Assembly (NCBI GenBank): GCA_020152595.1
Contig: JAIGNY010002150.1
Span: 734,001-798,000 of the forward strand
DNA from: Chiridota heheva
Taxonomy: Eukaryota > Echinodermata > Holothuroidea > Apodida > Chiridotidae
Direction of reading: 5' to 3'
Length of the DNA stretch: 64,000 bases
The notes beneath the pieces were generated by a model that saw only the letters and a program-made list of their open reading frames with translations, had not been told where the DNA came from and did not search any database. The translations under genes and the position numbers were made by a program. Every line of letters begins with the position of its first letter. The stretch's first letter is position 1. Shown here one piece after another: positions 37,834 through 49,300 of the stretch.

Positions 37834-40766
37834 ATACATCAGTATGCTGATTTATACATCAGTATGCTGATATATACATCAGTATGCTGATTTATACATC
37901 AGTATGCTGATTTATACATCAGTATGCTGATTTATACATCAGTTTGCTGATTTATACATCAGTATGCTGATTTATACATCAGTATGCTGATTTATACATC
38001 AGTATGCTGATTTATACATCAGTATGCTGATTTATACATCAGTATGCTGATTTATATGTGTGCTGATTTATACATCAGTGTGTTGATTTATACATCAGTA
38101 TGCTGATTTATACATCAGTATGCTGATTTATACATCAGTATGCTGATTTATACATCAGTATGCTGATTTATACATCAGTATGCTGATTTATACATCAGTA
38201 TGCTGATTTATACATCAGTATGCTGATTTATACATCAGTATGCTGATTTATACATCAGTATGCTGATTTATACATCAGTATGCTGATTTATACATCAGTA
38301 TGCTGATTTATACATCAGTATGCTGATTTATACATCAGTATGCTGATTTATACATCAGTATGCTGATTTATACATCAGTATGCTGATTTATACATCAGTA
38401 TGCTGATTTATACATCAGTATGCTGATTTATACATCAGTATGCTGATTAATACATCAGTATGTTGATTTATACATCAGTATGCTGATTTATACATCAGTA
38501 TGCTGATCTATACATCAGTGTGCTGATTTATACATCAGTATGCTGATTTATACATCAGTTGCTGATTTATACATCAGTATGCTGATTTATACATCAGTAT
38601 GCTGATTTATGCTGATGTATACATCAGTATGATGATTTATACATCAGTATGCTGATTTATACATCAGTATGCTGATTTATACATCAGTTTGCTGATTTAT
38701 ACATCAGTATGCTGATTTATACATCAGTGTGCTGATTTATACATCAGTGTGTTGATTTATACATCAGTATGCTGATTTATACATCAGTATGCTGATTTGA
38801 TTTATACATCAGTATGCTGATTTATACATCAGTATGCTGATTTATACATCAGTATGCTGATTTATACATCAGTATGCTGATTTATACATCAGTATGCTGA
38901 TTTATACATCAGTATGCTGATTTATACATCAGTATGCTGATTTATACATCAGTATGCTGATTTATACATCAGTATGCTGATTTATACATCAGTATGCTGA
39001 TTTATACATCAGTATGCTGATTTATACATCAGTATGCTGATTTATACATCAGTATGCTGATTTATACATCAGTATGCTGATTTATACATCAGTATGCTGA
39101 TTTATACATCAGTATGCTGATTTATACATCAGTATGCTGATTTATACATCAGTATGCTGATTTATACATCAGTATGCTGATTTATACATCAGTATGCTGA
39201 TTTATACATTAATACATCAGTATGTTGATTTATACATCAGTATGCTGATTTATACATCAGTATGCTGATTTATACATCAGTATGCTGATTTATACATCAG
39301 TGTGCTGATTTATACATCAGTATGCTGATTTATACATCAGTATGCTGATTTATACATCAGTATGCTGATTTATACATCAGTATGCTGATTTATACATCAG
39401 TATGATGTATACATCAGTATGATGATTTATACATCAGTATGCTGATTTATACATCAGTATGCTGATTTATACATTAATACATCAGTATGTTGATTTATAC
39501 ATCAGTATGCTGATTTATACATCAGTATGCTGATTTATACATCAGTATGCTGATTTATACATCAGTTTGCTGATTTATACATCAGTATGCTGATTTATAC
39601 ATCAGTATGCTGATTTATACATCAGTATGCTGATTTATACATCAGTATGCTGATTTATACATCAGTGTGCTGATCTATACATCAGTGTGCTGATTTATAC
39701 ATCAGTATGCTGATTTATACATCAGTATGCTGATTTATACATCAGTATGTTGATTTATACATCAGTGTGCTGATTTATACATCAGTATGCTGATTTATAC
39801 ATCAGTATGCTGTATGCTGATTTATACATCAGTATGCTGATTTATACATCAGTATGCTGATTTATACATCAGTATGCTGATTTATACATCAGTATGCTGA
39901 TTTATACATCAGTATGCTGATTTATACATCAGTATGCTGATTTATACATCAGTATGCTGATTTATACATCAGTATGCTGATTTATACATCAGTATGCTGA
40001 TTTATACATCAGTATGCTGATTTATACATGCTGATTTATACATCAGTATGCTGATTTATACATCAGTATGCTGATTTATACATCAGTATGCTGATTTATA
40101 CATCAGTATGCTGATTTATACATCAGTATGCTGATCTATACATCAGTGTGCTGATTTATACATCAGTATGCTGATTTATACATCAGTTGCTGATTTATAC
40201 ATCAGTATGCTGATTTATACATCAGTATGCTGAGTATGCTGATGTATACATCAGTATGATGATTTATACATCAGTATGCTGATTTATACATCAGTATGCT
40301 GTTTAATACATCTGTATGTTGATTTATATATCAGTATGCTGATTTATACATCAGTATGCTGATTTATACTCAGTATGCTGATTTATACATCAGTATGCTG
40401 ATTTATACTCAGTATGCTGATTTATACATCAGTATGCTGATTTATACATCAGTATGCTGATTTATACATCAGTATGCTGATTTATACATCAGTATGCTGA
40501 TTTATACATCAGTATGTTGATTTATACATCAGTATGCTGATTTATACATCAGTATGCTGTTTTATACATCAGTATGCTGATTTATACATCAGTATGCTGA
40601 TTTATACATCAGTATGCTGATTTATACATCAGTATGCTGATTTATACATCAGTATGCTGATTTATACATCAGTATGCTGATTTATACATCAGTATGCTGA
40701 TTTATACATCAGTCTACTGATGTATACATCAGTATGATGATTTAAACATCAGTATGCTGATTTATA
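37834..40766. repeat. 20-bp satellite-like array, about 146 copies
   Basis: The unit is TATACATCAGTATGCTGATT; ATCAG and CTGAT pair around TATG, so each unit can form a small hairpin. Most units are identical. Variant units (GTGTG, TTTGC, GATCTA, a 19-bp CAGTTGC unit, ATTAATACATC junctions) recur in the same order at separate places, showing block duplication within the array. It contains stops and encodes nothing. Largest array in the window, about 2.9 kb; the true length may be compressed in assembly. Confidence 0.98.
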
Positions 40767-41996
40767 TGTCAAGCCCCTCCCCCTCCACACACACACACAC
40801 TTTCTTTCATTCATTCCATTGTAATATTTTAAAATCTAGTTTCAAATTAAATAAATCACTCTCCCCCTTCCTTTCTGCTGTGCCCCTTCCTTACTGTCAT
40901 CCCCCTTTTACCCTAAATTTGTAATAAGTGAACATATACCACATTTGATCAGAAATCATTCATCACTTCTTCAGATGAAAACAAAAACAAAAAAACAACC
41001 TCCATCCAAATTTGTATCACAGATTGGCAATTTTCCCCCTTACAGGTCCGCGACTCTTATTAAACTTGTTTTGATATAAAACAGCCCTTGGTAGTAAACT
41101 ACCTTGTCTAGATGTTGTTTGTCATCTATTCAGCAATTAAATGTGAATGTGTAGTTCATAATTAAAGAGTAATGTTTCGGCATCAAGTTTATAAACACAT
41201 TTAATGCACTGCATGGGCAAAGGACTTTGAATGGCTTAAGTGCAAAGGCCTGACTTTAGGAGGGCCATTTGCAAGTGCAAAGTCCTTTAAACAGTGCATT
41301 AAATACCTATATAAATGTGATGCCAAAACTTGAATCTTTTTAGAAAATGTTCGTATTTGACTGTTTAAAATGCATAAATAACAACTAAAAAGAACGAAAA
41401 AGAAAAAAGTAACATATTTTTTTGCTTTATTAAGAAATTTACTTGTTGTAAAATGGAATAAACCAAATGATCAAGGTACTAGAACATTACTGGGATTTAA
41501 TGCACTGGTTAATCAAATACTCCAAACAAATTTTATTGTGCAATTTAATGCAACCTTAATTGCTGTAAATATACTGTAGAGCTCCCATTCTTCCAACCAC
41601 TCATGTTAGCACATATGGCAGTAAGAATTGACAGTGTGCATTGGGAGTTGTCTGGTATGACGTCTTCATATGTTTTTCAAACGTGGGTGTGGATTTTAAG
41701 TATCACTTTTAGAACCAACTTATTTATGGTCCACCCTGCTGGGATGCTACAGAATTTCCATCTTGTGGCTAAGTATTGGAGAGCTGCTTGTGGTTATTGC
41801 TGAAATGAAACACATAAGGAAATCTCATAGAAGATCGTATGAAGGACAACCAATTATTTGCTATTCCACCAGGAAAATTAATGTTACTTCCCTTTTTCCA
41901 CTTTTGAACGTTAACCTATTTTTGAGGAATGTGAGGCTAGGTAATAGGTGTAGGAACCAGGGGGAGCTGGGGGCACGTGCCCTTCTTTTCCGAAAA
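40767..41996. other. Intronic tract without recognised gene
   Basis: C-rich and ACAC-containing just after the 20-bp array, then AT-rich. Nothing coding or repetitive was recognised. Confidence 0.45.
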
Positions 41997-42292
41997 AATG
42001 ACAAAAGTGCCCCTTTAAAAATGAAAAGTGCCCCTTTAAAAATGAAAAGTGCCCCTCTCCTAGTAGTAGGAAACTGGTGACTATTGTCAGTCCCATGTAT
42101 GGGAGGAATCTTACCCCATTGGAAAAGTGCCCCTCTCTTAGTAGTAAGAAACTTGTGACTATTGTCAGTGCCATGTACGGGAGGAATGTTATCCCATTGG
42201 AAAACTTCCCCTCTCCTAGTAGTAAGAAACTGGCGATTATTGTCAGTGCCATGTACGGGAGAAATGTTACCCCATTGGAAAAGTGCCCCTTT
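41997..42292. repeat. 21-bp and 78-bp tandem repeats
   Basis: First about 2.5 units of AGTGCCCCTTTAAAAATGAA (21 bp), then three units of 78 bp starting AGTGCCCCTCTCCTAGTAGT and ending CCCCATTGGAAA. Both unit lengths are multiples of 3, so open frames appear on both strands; none is believable as a gene. The two unit types share the AGTGCCCCT start, which suggests a common origin. Confidence 0.92.
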
Positions 42293-42964
42293 CAAAGATA
42301 AAGTGCCCCCCTTTTACTTGTTGATTTGGGCTCATTTATTCTATATATCTACAGATTGGGATGGGGGGAAATGACTTGGGAAGTCCCCCACTAAGAAGTC
42401 GTGCCCCCATTTTCCCAAAGTTTTCTACACCCCTGGGCTAGGTATTCTATCCTGATTTCAGTCATTTCCTAGGTGTGGGGAGCCCAGGTGCAGGGGCAAA
42501 TTGTATCCCAAATGGTATAAATTCTGGCACATATGAACACAAATTTGGGAAAATGCCTGCTCGGGTAAGCCTAGGGTCAATAACAGTACATTTTTGGGCA
42601 CTTTACATTTGCTCCCGTAACTAACATGGACGCTCCTACACACACCTATTCGTTTTGGCACAAATCTGATGGAAATGTGTCCTTGTTGGAATAAGAGTTT
42701 TTGAATACATTCATCACCATTGAATTCCTTTTATTGTGGTGCTTTATATAAGATAAGTGGTTCCTCACCACTGAACTATTTTATTTCAGTTCTATATTGA
42801 TGAAGTTTAAAACAAGTTTGTGTCTCTTGCAAATAGTGCTGCTAAGGTTTAACCTAAATACTTAATCAAATAAGCATTGCTGAGAGACTGGTAAATTAAT
42901 AATAATATAGGTACACATGCAGAAGATATATGTGTATTGTTTTATTTTCTCAATTACAACTCAA
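42293..42964. other. Intronic tract without recognised gene
   Basis: Starts with decayed relics of the 78-bp unit (AAGTGCCCCC at about 42300) and then appears unique up to the LINE fragment. Confidence 0.45.
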
Positions 42965-43510
42965 AAGAGCAAAATCAATTTAAATAAATAAACTCCACGT
43001 ATCCAGCCCACCATTTCGATCAAACCCACCATCCACAACCTCTCTCGGTCAACAACGTTCATATTACCCGTCTTAGAATAGGTCGCATCCACCTCACTCA
43101 CTCCCACCTCCTTATTGGCTCCCCAACCCCTCTGCAACAATTGCCATTGCATCCCCACAGTCCATCAAGTTCTCCTTGCTTGCCCCCTGTACAACCTTCC
43201 CAGAGCTTCCCTTGCTCCCCACAACTCAATTGCCGAGTTCTTCCAAAAAAACCTTCTGGATAAAATTATCTCCTTCCCTCTACAACTATATTTAGTCCTC
43301 CTCTCCTACCCCCTCTCTCTACTTTTTTCTTCACCCATGCACCTTCTCTCTCAATCCTAGCTTTCTGACTGTTAGTTTTCTTATTTCTCTCAATCTCCCC
43401 CTGTTTTCTTTCCTTCCTACCTCTAGAATGATCTAACCTCTCAGGCACAATTTGACCCTCATGGTCATGGTGCCGTAAGCCCTCATCAAACAAACAAACA
43501 CTAAATAAAT
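42965..43510 (+). mobile_element. 5'-truncated LINE (Jockey/CR1/I-like)
   Basis: The coding remnant contains RLRIGRIHLTHSHLL at about 43069 and, after a frame change, CNNCHCIPTVHQVLLACPLY at about 43133. This is the typical C-terminal end of Jockey/CR1/I-group polyproteins (basic RLRIGHTxLTH segment followed by a CxxC...H...C knuckle). The 3' UTR then carries the AGAATGATCTAACCTCTCAG block and ends ATCAAACAAACAAACAC. Only about 550 bp of 3' end is present, and the frame is broken at least once. Confidence 0.85.
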
Positions 43511-43641
43511 AAAAACAACACATGACATAAATGACTGAATACTTTCCTTGTATTGTGAAGGTCAGATCAACCTGGAAAGGAACTGGGCTAGGCCTGCATT
43601 TGTGGATGTCCGGTAGAAAAGTCATGTTGCCCGTAGATTAA

Positions 43642-43990
43642 GCATGCACGGTTTTCCCGTTTTGTAACTAAAACCGGTTCTGTGAAGCCGCGGTTCTGGT
43701 CTTATTCATGTTTTATATAAACAAAACAACAACAAAATATGACAAATTGGAAGTACTGAGAAAAAAACAAATCACAGTTAAAAAAATTTCCAACAGATGG
43801 TAAAAATTGGTTTTATTTCAATAAAAAGAAAGTTTATGCTTTGTGTAAGAATGTATTTTGAAGTATATTTGGATATATAATGTGAAATTATGTGATATTT
43901 ATGCTGATTAATTTAATATTACGATTGAGAAATGTGAATGTTTGGAAATGCATAGTCATAAATATTTACATGTACCTGTAATAATAGACT
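43642..43990 (+). repeat. Repeat family S, copy with AAGCATGCACGGTTTTCCC end
   Basis: The left end AAGCATGCACGGTTTTCCC is close to the reverse complement of the right end of repeat R copy ii (GGGTAAAACCGTGCAGGCTT). Families S and R are therefore probably parts of one TIR element family. The rest is the inverted match of 31829-32170. A 27-bp doublet with GACTCGAATCCGCT follows at 43985-44025. Confidence 0.7.
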
Positions 43991-44337
43991 CGAATCCGCT
44001 TCATGATAATAACAGACTCGAATCCGCTCTATAATCTCTTTGTGTCTTTCTGGGCTAATATTTCCATGACCACAACAACTGTACCTTCGTTTCTGTATAA
44101 TCCTTCTGTATAATCCCTTTTAATCTAAGTCCTTAACATTCTCTCCCGATTTTTTTTGTCTTGTGAAACACTTTGTTAATCCATTATAAATCCTGGTGAT
44201 AACAATATTGCAAATTGCAAGACAATTCACCAATAAATCCACAACCAACCCCGCCCTACATATACTGTACAAGACTATATTCATTATACAGATTATGGTG
44301 TATGGGCGTGACGGCCCCTGGATATGAAACTTATGAA

Positions 44338-45424
44338 CAGAGGTTGCGTTATAATTTTTTTGTCTGGCGTATTTGGTTACGACAAGCCCTTGACTTTTGG
44401 CGTATTTTTTTATTTTGCCCGCGTATTTTGTCAATTTGCCGGCATATATTGTAAATTTGCCCTCGTATGTACAGGGCACCGCGTAATGTACAGAGCACTA
44501 CGTAAAGTACAGGGCACTGCGTAATGTACAGGGCACTGCAAAATGTACAGGGCACTGCGTAATGTACAGGGCACTGCATAATGTACAGGGCACTGTATAA
44601 TGTACAGGCACTGCATAATGTAAAGGGCACTGCATAATGTACTGGGCACTGCACACTAGCGAAGCTTGCAAGTAATTGTTAACCCTGCCTCGCTAAATAA
44701 AGTGAATGAAAATTGCACTTAAAATATTAAAAACATTTAAAAATCAGACTATTATTATAAAAAATATCAAGAAAAAAAGTTCATATCCAATCCTTGTATA
44801 ATGTTGATCATTGAATCATGAAATTTGGGTTAACAATCCCAAAATTAACTAGGAAATACTTTGGTTTATCATATCCAAACATTCATGAGATTTTAGTGAA
44901 CTTTGACCAATTTTCAACGATAATATACTATTCAGATCACGCCTACTTCTTTACAGTATAGTAACTTGACTTGCAGATTGTGATCACTTCACAGATACAT
45001 GATCAACACAGGAGGAAAGTAGAATCCTAGCTAATAGTATTGTTGACAATTGACAGCCTGCATTCAAAACAACATCAAAACTTTTACATACACTGTACAG
45101 TGTACGTACATCATGCGTATGGCCTATGTACTAGCCAATATGTGTTTATGTACAGAACTATGGGCATTCGGCTGTTAATTTTATAGGTGTGTCATTTTTC
45201 TTTTATTTATGAGTAATTCAAAATCATTTTTGTGTGAAATAAAACCTTTGAATTGCATCAGAGAGGTAACATGATGTTCATGATTTTCTTTTATGTTAAT
45301 AAAAAATTCTGGCATAAAATTTTACATGCTATATCTAAATCTTACGGCGCAGGTACAACCTGCGTCATAAGAAATTTCAGCCATGGCGTAATATACAACA
45401 AATTTGTTGTTAGCGCGATTTCTG
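44338..45424 (-). mobile_element. Complete non-autonomous hAT element, copy C
   Basis: Begins CAGAGGTTGCGTTATAAT and ends GTTAGCGCGATTTCTG, inverted ends of the hAT type. It is flanked on both sides by the 8-bp duplication CTTATGAA (44330-44337 and 45425-45432). Reading on the minus strand it has the same order as copies A and D: terminal palindrome, subterminal hairpin (45341-45371), AT-rich body and 19-bp repeats. It contains no transposase. The segment between the 19-bp repeats and the end is only about 120 bp; in copy B the transposase gene lies there, so copy C looks like an internal-deletion derivative. Confidence 0.93.
44464..44655 (-). repeat. 19-bp array in hAT copy C, about 10 units
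   Basis: Units GTACAGGGCACTGCGTAAT and variants, the reverse complement of the 711-1426 unit. More divergent between units than in copy A. The open frames here are repeat artefacts. Confidence 0.93.
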
Positions 45425-46266
45425 CTTATGAATGAATATCATGACGCACAAGCGTGACTTCTGTACGTAGTAACTAGGAAAGTGCCGTTATTGGTCAAAA
45501 GGTTAACTTTGTTCCCGCTGTACTTAAATTAGCGCAAGGGTGATTTTTTCCCATGCACCAGTAACAATAGTTTGTACGGTTTACTGTGAGTACCGTACTA
45601 GGCTAGGGCAATTTATATCTTGTGTACTTGCCGATAATTTGTTAGTTTGACATTGGGAATAAAATTATATATTTTACTTTTACTATTAGTGATGATTTTT
45701 TAGATTGAGTGTTATAACTAAGTTAGCAGGACTTATATCTTTTTCACTTGCCGCTATTTTGATCCTTAAGGCAGTGTATCATATTTTTGAAAGTTCTGCT
45801 GGTAAAAACAGTCGCCATAAAATAGCATGGTTAAGAGAGCGAAATTACATGATTGTTATGGAATAACACTTTGCAAAACGGGGATGAATTATCCCCATGC
45901 TATCCGTATCACTTACCAGGAAGCTGGTATATGATTCACAATTAGATCGCAAGGGAAATCAACCATTCATCCCCTCAAAAAGTTTGCATTTCTTCCCCGA
46001 TCTCATTTTCATGTGCAAAATATACTTTTGAAGAATAGTCCTAGTCAAAATTGTTCAGATTTTAAAAGAACGAAAGATTTGTTTTCATTCCCCTGTAATT
46101 ATTTTTACTCATAATAGTTCAACAATGGAATCTTCCGTTCCAATCACATGTTGTATGTAATTGCTCAAGGCATTTGTGTTTTGTTTGGGGGTGCAAGCTC
46201 AAATGATTTCATTGTTTGAAAGTGGAGCAAGTCTATATTCATTTTTTGTGGATGCTGTAAGACACG

Positions 46267-46713
46267 ATTTCCTAATTAATTTTTTTAAGGGCCACCATTT
46301 GACAACAGCATCAGGCCGCGGGCCAATTGCGTGGCAAAACCAGAACCACATGACAAATAAAACCTGTCAAAATAATCGCTGAATGAAACAAGTTTGAGTG
46401 CACGTGCTATAAGGATGTACGCCAGATGCCGGCCTTTTATCCGCCTTCTTTTGACACGCAGCGAGACTGCCCATTTTATAGCGGAACTAAAGATTAACAT
46501 TTTATTCGAAAAGCCACAATGTTCTAGTGTGCTGATCTTTCTTGAAAAACCCCAAAATAAACGAGAATTTTGCAATTTTTACCGATCTCTTTTGGATTGA
46601 TCGGGATGTACTATATTATTATTTTCCACTGACTATTGTTCGCGGGCCAGATTGGATTGTCTGGCAGTCCATATTTGGCCCGCGGGCTGCCTATTAAGAA
46701 TCGCTGCTCTAGG
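46267..46713. mobile_element. Decayed hAT/Charlie-like insertion
   Basis: This segment is absent from the equivalent place in R copy ii (about 34137-34143). Its right end, GGCCCGCGGGCTGCCTATTAAGAATCGCTG, is here given only by its key words: GGCCCGCGGGC and AAGAATCGCTG. These resemble the CAGNGRTTCTTAA ends followed by GGCCCGCGGGCC known for many hAT-Charlie elements. GGCCGCGGGCC recurs near the left side at about 46313. The left terminus is degraded and no clear 8-bp duplication is visible. No transposase motif was recognised. Confidence 0.6.
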
Positions 46714-47143
46714 TGATAGCCTGTTGGTATACATAAATTAATAATATTATCTCTGCATTCCGCTCTGCATATTGTTTATCAAGTATAAAGTACAAACTGA
46801 ATGTTCAAATACAGTTGTGTTTTGGCGTTTTATATGATTTTGAGTGACCAAAAATGTTGCTTATTATTGTAAAATGTTTCAAATCATTGTAGAACTAAAA
46901 ATCTTATCTGCAGAGTGCCTTAGAATTGCTTTTATTGGGTGCGCAGCCTCTGTTGTAAAAAGAACATAGCTCCTTACTAAAACAAGGTCTGGTTTAAGTA
47001 CGGAGTACAATGTAATTCACTTCAATTTTCAATTATGATTTAATCAATTAAATCAAGTATCGTATTATTCATATAGAGATTGCAGGTAATACACTCTTTT
47101 TTTTCATTCTGATGAAGAAAATACAAATTTGTTGGGGAGTGGG

Positions 47144-48333
47144 CAGAGATTGCGTTAACGACAAATTTGTCGTATATTACGCCATGAGTGAAATTTCTTA
47201 CGACGCAGTTTGTACCTGCGTCGTAAGATTTAGATAGAGCATGTGGAATTTTACGCCAGAGTTTTTCATTAAGACAATTAAAATTATGAACATCTTACCT
47301 CTCTAATGCGATTCAAAGTTTTATTTCACACAAAAATGATTTTGAATTACTCAGAAATAAGGAAAATGACACAACTACGAGACTAACGGCCGAATGATTC
47401 AACATGCCTGTAGTGCTGCCATAAACACATATTATAGGCTAGTACATAGGCCCTATGCATGATGTACGTACACTGTACAGTGTATGTGAAAGTTTTGATG
47501 TTGTTTTGAATGCAGGCTGTCAACTGTCAACCATATTATTAGCTAGGATTTAACTTTCATCCTGTATTGTGTTGATGGTGTATCTGTGAAGTGATCACAA
47601 TCTGCAAGTCAAGTTACTATACTGTAAAGAAGTAGGCGTGTTCAAGACCTGAATAGTATTTCATCGTTGACAATTGGTCATTGTTCACTAAAACCTCATG
47701 AAAGTTTGGATGGATAAACAAAAGTATTTTCTAGTTTTTTTTGGGATTGTTAACCCAAATTTCATGACTCAACAATCAACATTGTACAAGGATTGGGTAT
47801 GAACGTTTTCGTAATATTTTTTATGATAATAGTAGTCCGATTTTGTAATGTGTTTGGTATTTTCAGCGCAATTTTCATTCACTTTAGCGAGGCAGGCCTA
47901 CACAAGTGTGTTGTATTAACAATTACTTGCATGCTTCGCTAGCGCGCAATGCCCTGTACATTACGCAATGCCCTGTACATTACGCAATGCCCTGTACATT
48001 ACGCAATGCCCTGTACATACGACGGCAAATTTACAAAATATGCCAAACTTTAAGGGCCCTGTACACGCCAGGCAAAAAAATTATAACGCCCTGTACATTA
48101 CTTTTCAATGCCCTGTACATTTCTCTAATGCCCTGTATTTTTCATACTTTCAGGATGTAACAACGCACGCAAATTTACAATATAGGCCAAACTAAGGGCA
48201 AGTGGAAAATATGCAAAGAGTATATTCCATTAATAATCCATGCACAATAATGCTAAAAACACAAAAATCGCTTAAAGAAACAAATTATAGGCCTAAAAAA
48301 AACGTTCTTTTGTAAGTTACATTTTTTCCTCTG
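47144..48333 (+). mobile_element. Complete non-autonomous hAT element, copy D
   Basis: Begins CAGAGATTGCGTTAACGAC, ends TTTTTTCCTCTG, and is flanked by GGAGTGGG on both sides (47136-47143 and 48334-48341). The paralogous sequence at 34551-34575 reads straight through a single GGAGTAGG, confirming the boundaries independently. It contains the palindrome at 47158-47173, the hairpin at 47197-47227 and about four 19-bp units (47945-48020). Its last 250 bp differ from copies A and C and include extra scattered CCCTGTACATT units, so the right part was rearranged. No transposase. Confidence 0.95.
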
Positions 48334-49300
48334 GGAGTGGGACACTACTTTTCATTAGCGGGCATTTTCTTTTCTGCCTAATTACACTCCCGTTCACGGT
48401 GTCTTATAGTACATTGAAGGAGGCAAACACCATATAAGGCTATAGGACGGACGGGACACTTAGGTGGCTTAAGTATAATTGAAAATGCCACTGCGATGCA
48501 GAAACTGGGCCAATTTAAAGTAAAAGCATTGCAAGAATGATCATTGAACTTAAAAAGTAACAGAGAGGTACAGTACATGCATGATTTATGAGATTTTTTA
48601 TTAAATTTTTTTGTTATTTATATTTTCATATAGAAGCCATGGCCTGGCCATGGTTAATGTTCAAGAAATGTTGAGTATCAAGTGGGTGGGATCTCAACTA
48701 AGATTTTCTGCCGTAGGCTACATGCAAATGAGCAACAATTGTACTGCGTGATTAAGTACACGATGGCTGGCATCGCATCGTAAGATGATGGATTTAGAGG
48801 CTTAATATGTATCTGTTTTACAACTGTGCAACATTTTTTTTTTTGCATGAAAGAAAATTAAAGTTATACCATGAAAGAAATCGTGAGCAAATAAGGGGAT
48901 ATAGATGGCCTGTCACTGCCTTTTTCACAACCTTTTTTAATAGTGACTGGTTTGGGACATCGGGAACTGTGTTTAATGCCTTTCGGACCTAGACTGACAA
49001 AGGGGTAAAATTGGCATCATTTGAGGTCAAATGGGGTAATGATATCACTTTACATACAAACAACATTAAAGTTTATTCATACATTTCATTTATCAATGCC
49101 TCCGTCATCATTTTCAACATTATTTACAGAAAATAATCGTTAGCTGCTATCATGTAACATTGCATCATGTAGTTACTGTAATGCACTTTATGTTCAAAGC
49201 TTGTTTACGTTATGGGTAAAACCTAGTTTTCTGGTTAAAACCGGTTTTTGTTTTGGGAACCGACCGACTTTCACAGTTTGGCAAAACTGTGCAAGCTTAC

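Larger units (their letters stand above)
45527..49300 (+). repeat. Repeat family R, copy iii, with two insertions
   Basis: Collinear with 33740-35515 but interrupted by a hAT-like element (about 46267-46713) and by hAT copy D (47144-48333). Shared landmarks are GCCGATAATTTGTT, TCATATTTTTGAAAGTT, GAATGTTCAAATACAG, GAAAATGCCACTGCGATGCA, ATAGATGGCCTGT and the terminal AAACCGGTTTTTGTTTTGG block. No coding sequence recognised. Confidence 0.8.

Noticed and set aside
37834-40766. CRISPR-like regular array
   Set aside because: Units are contiguous with no unique spacers and the context is a eukaryotic intron; it is satellite-like.
42077-42301. Open frames on both strands in the 78-bp repeat
   Set aside because: Unit length is a multiple of 3; both strands are open only through the repeat.
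46161-46600. Short open frames on both strands as a host exon
   Set aside because: They lie in a hAT-like insertion that interrupts repeat R, and lack recognisable domains.
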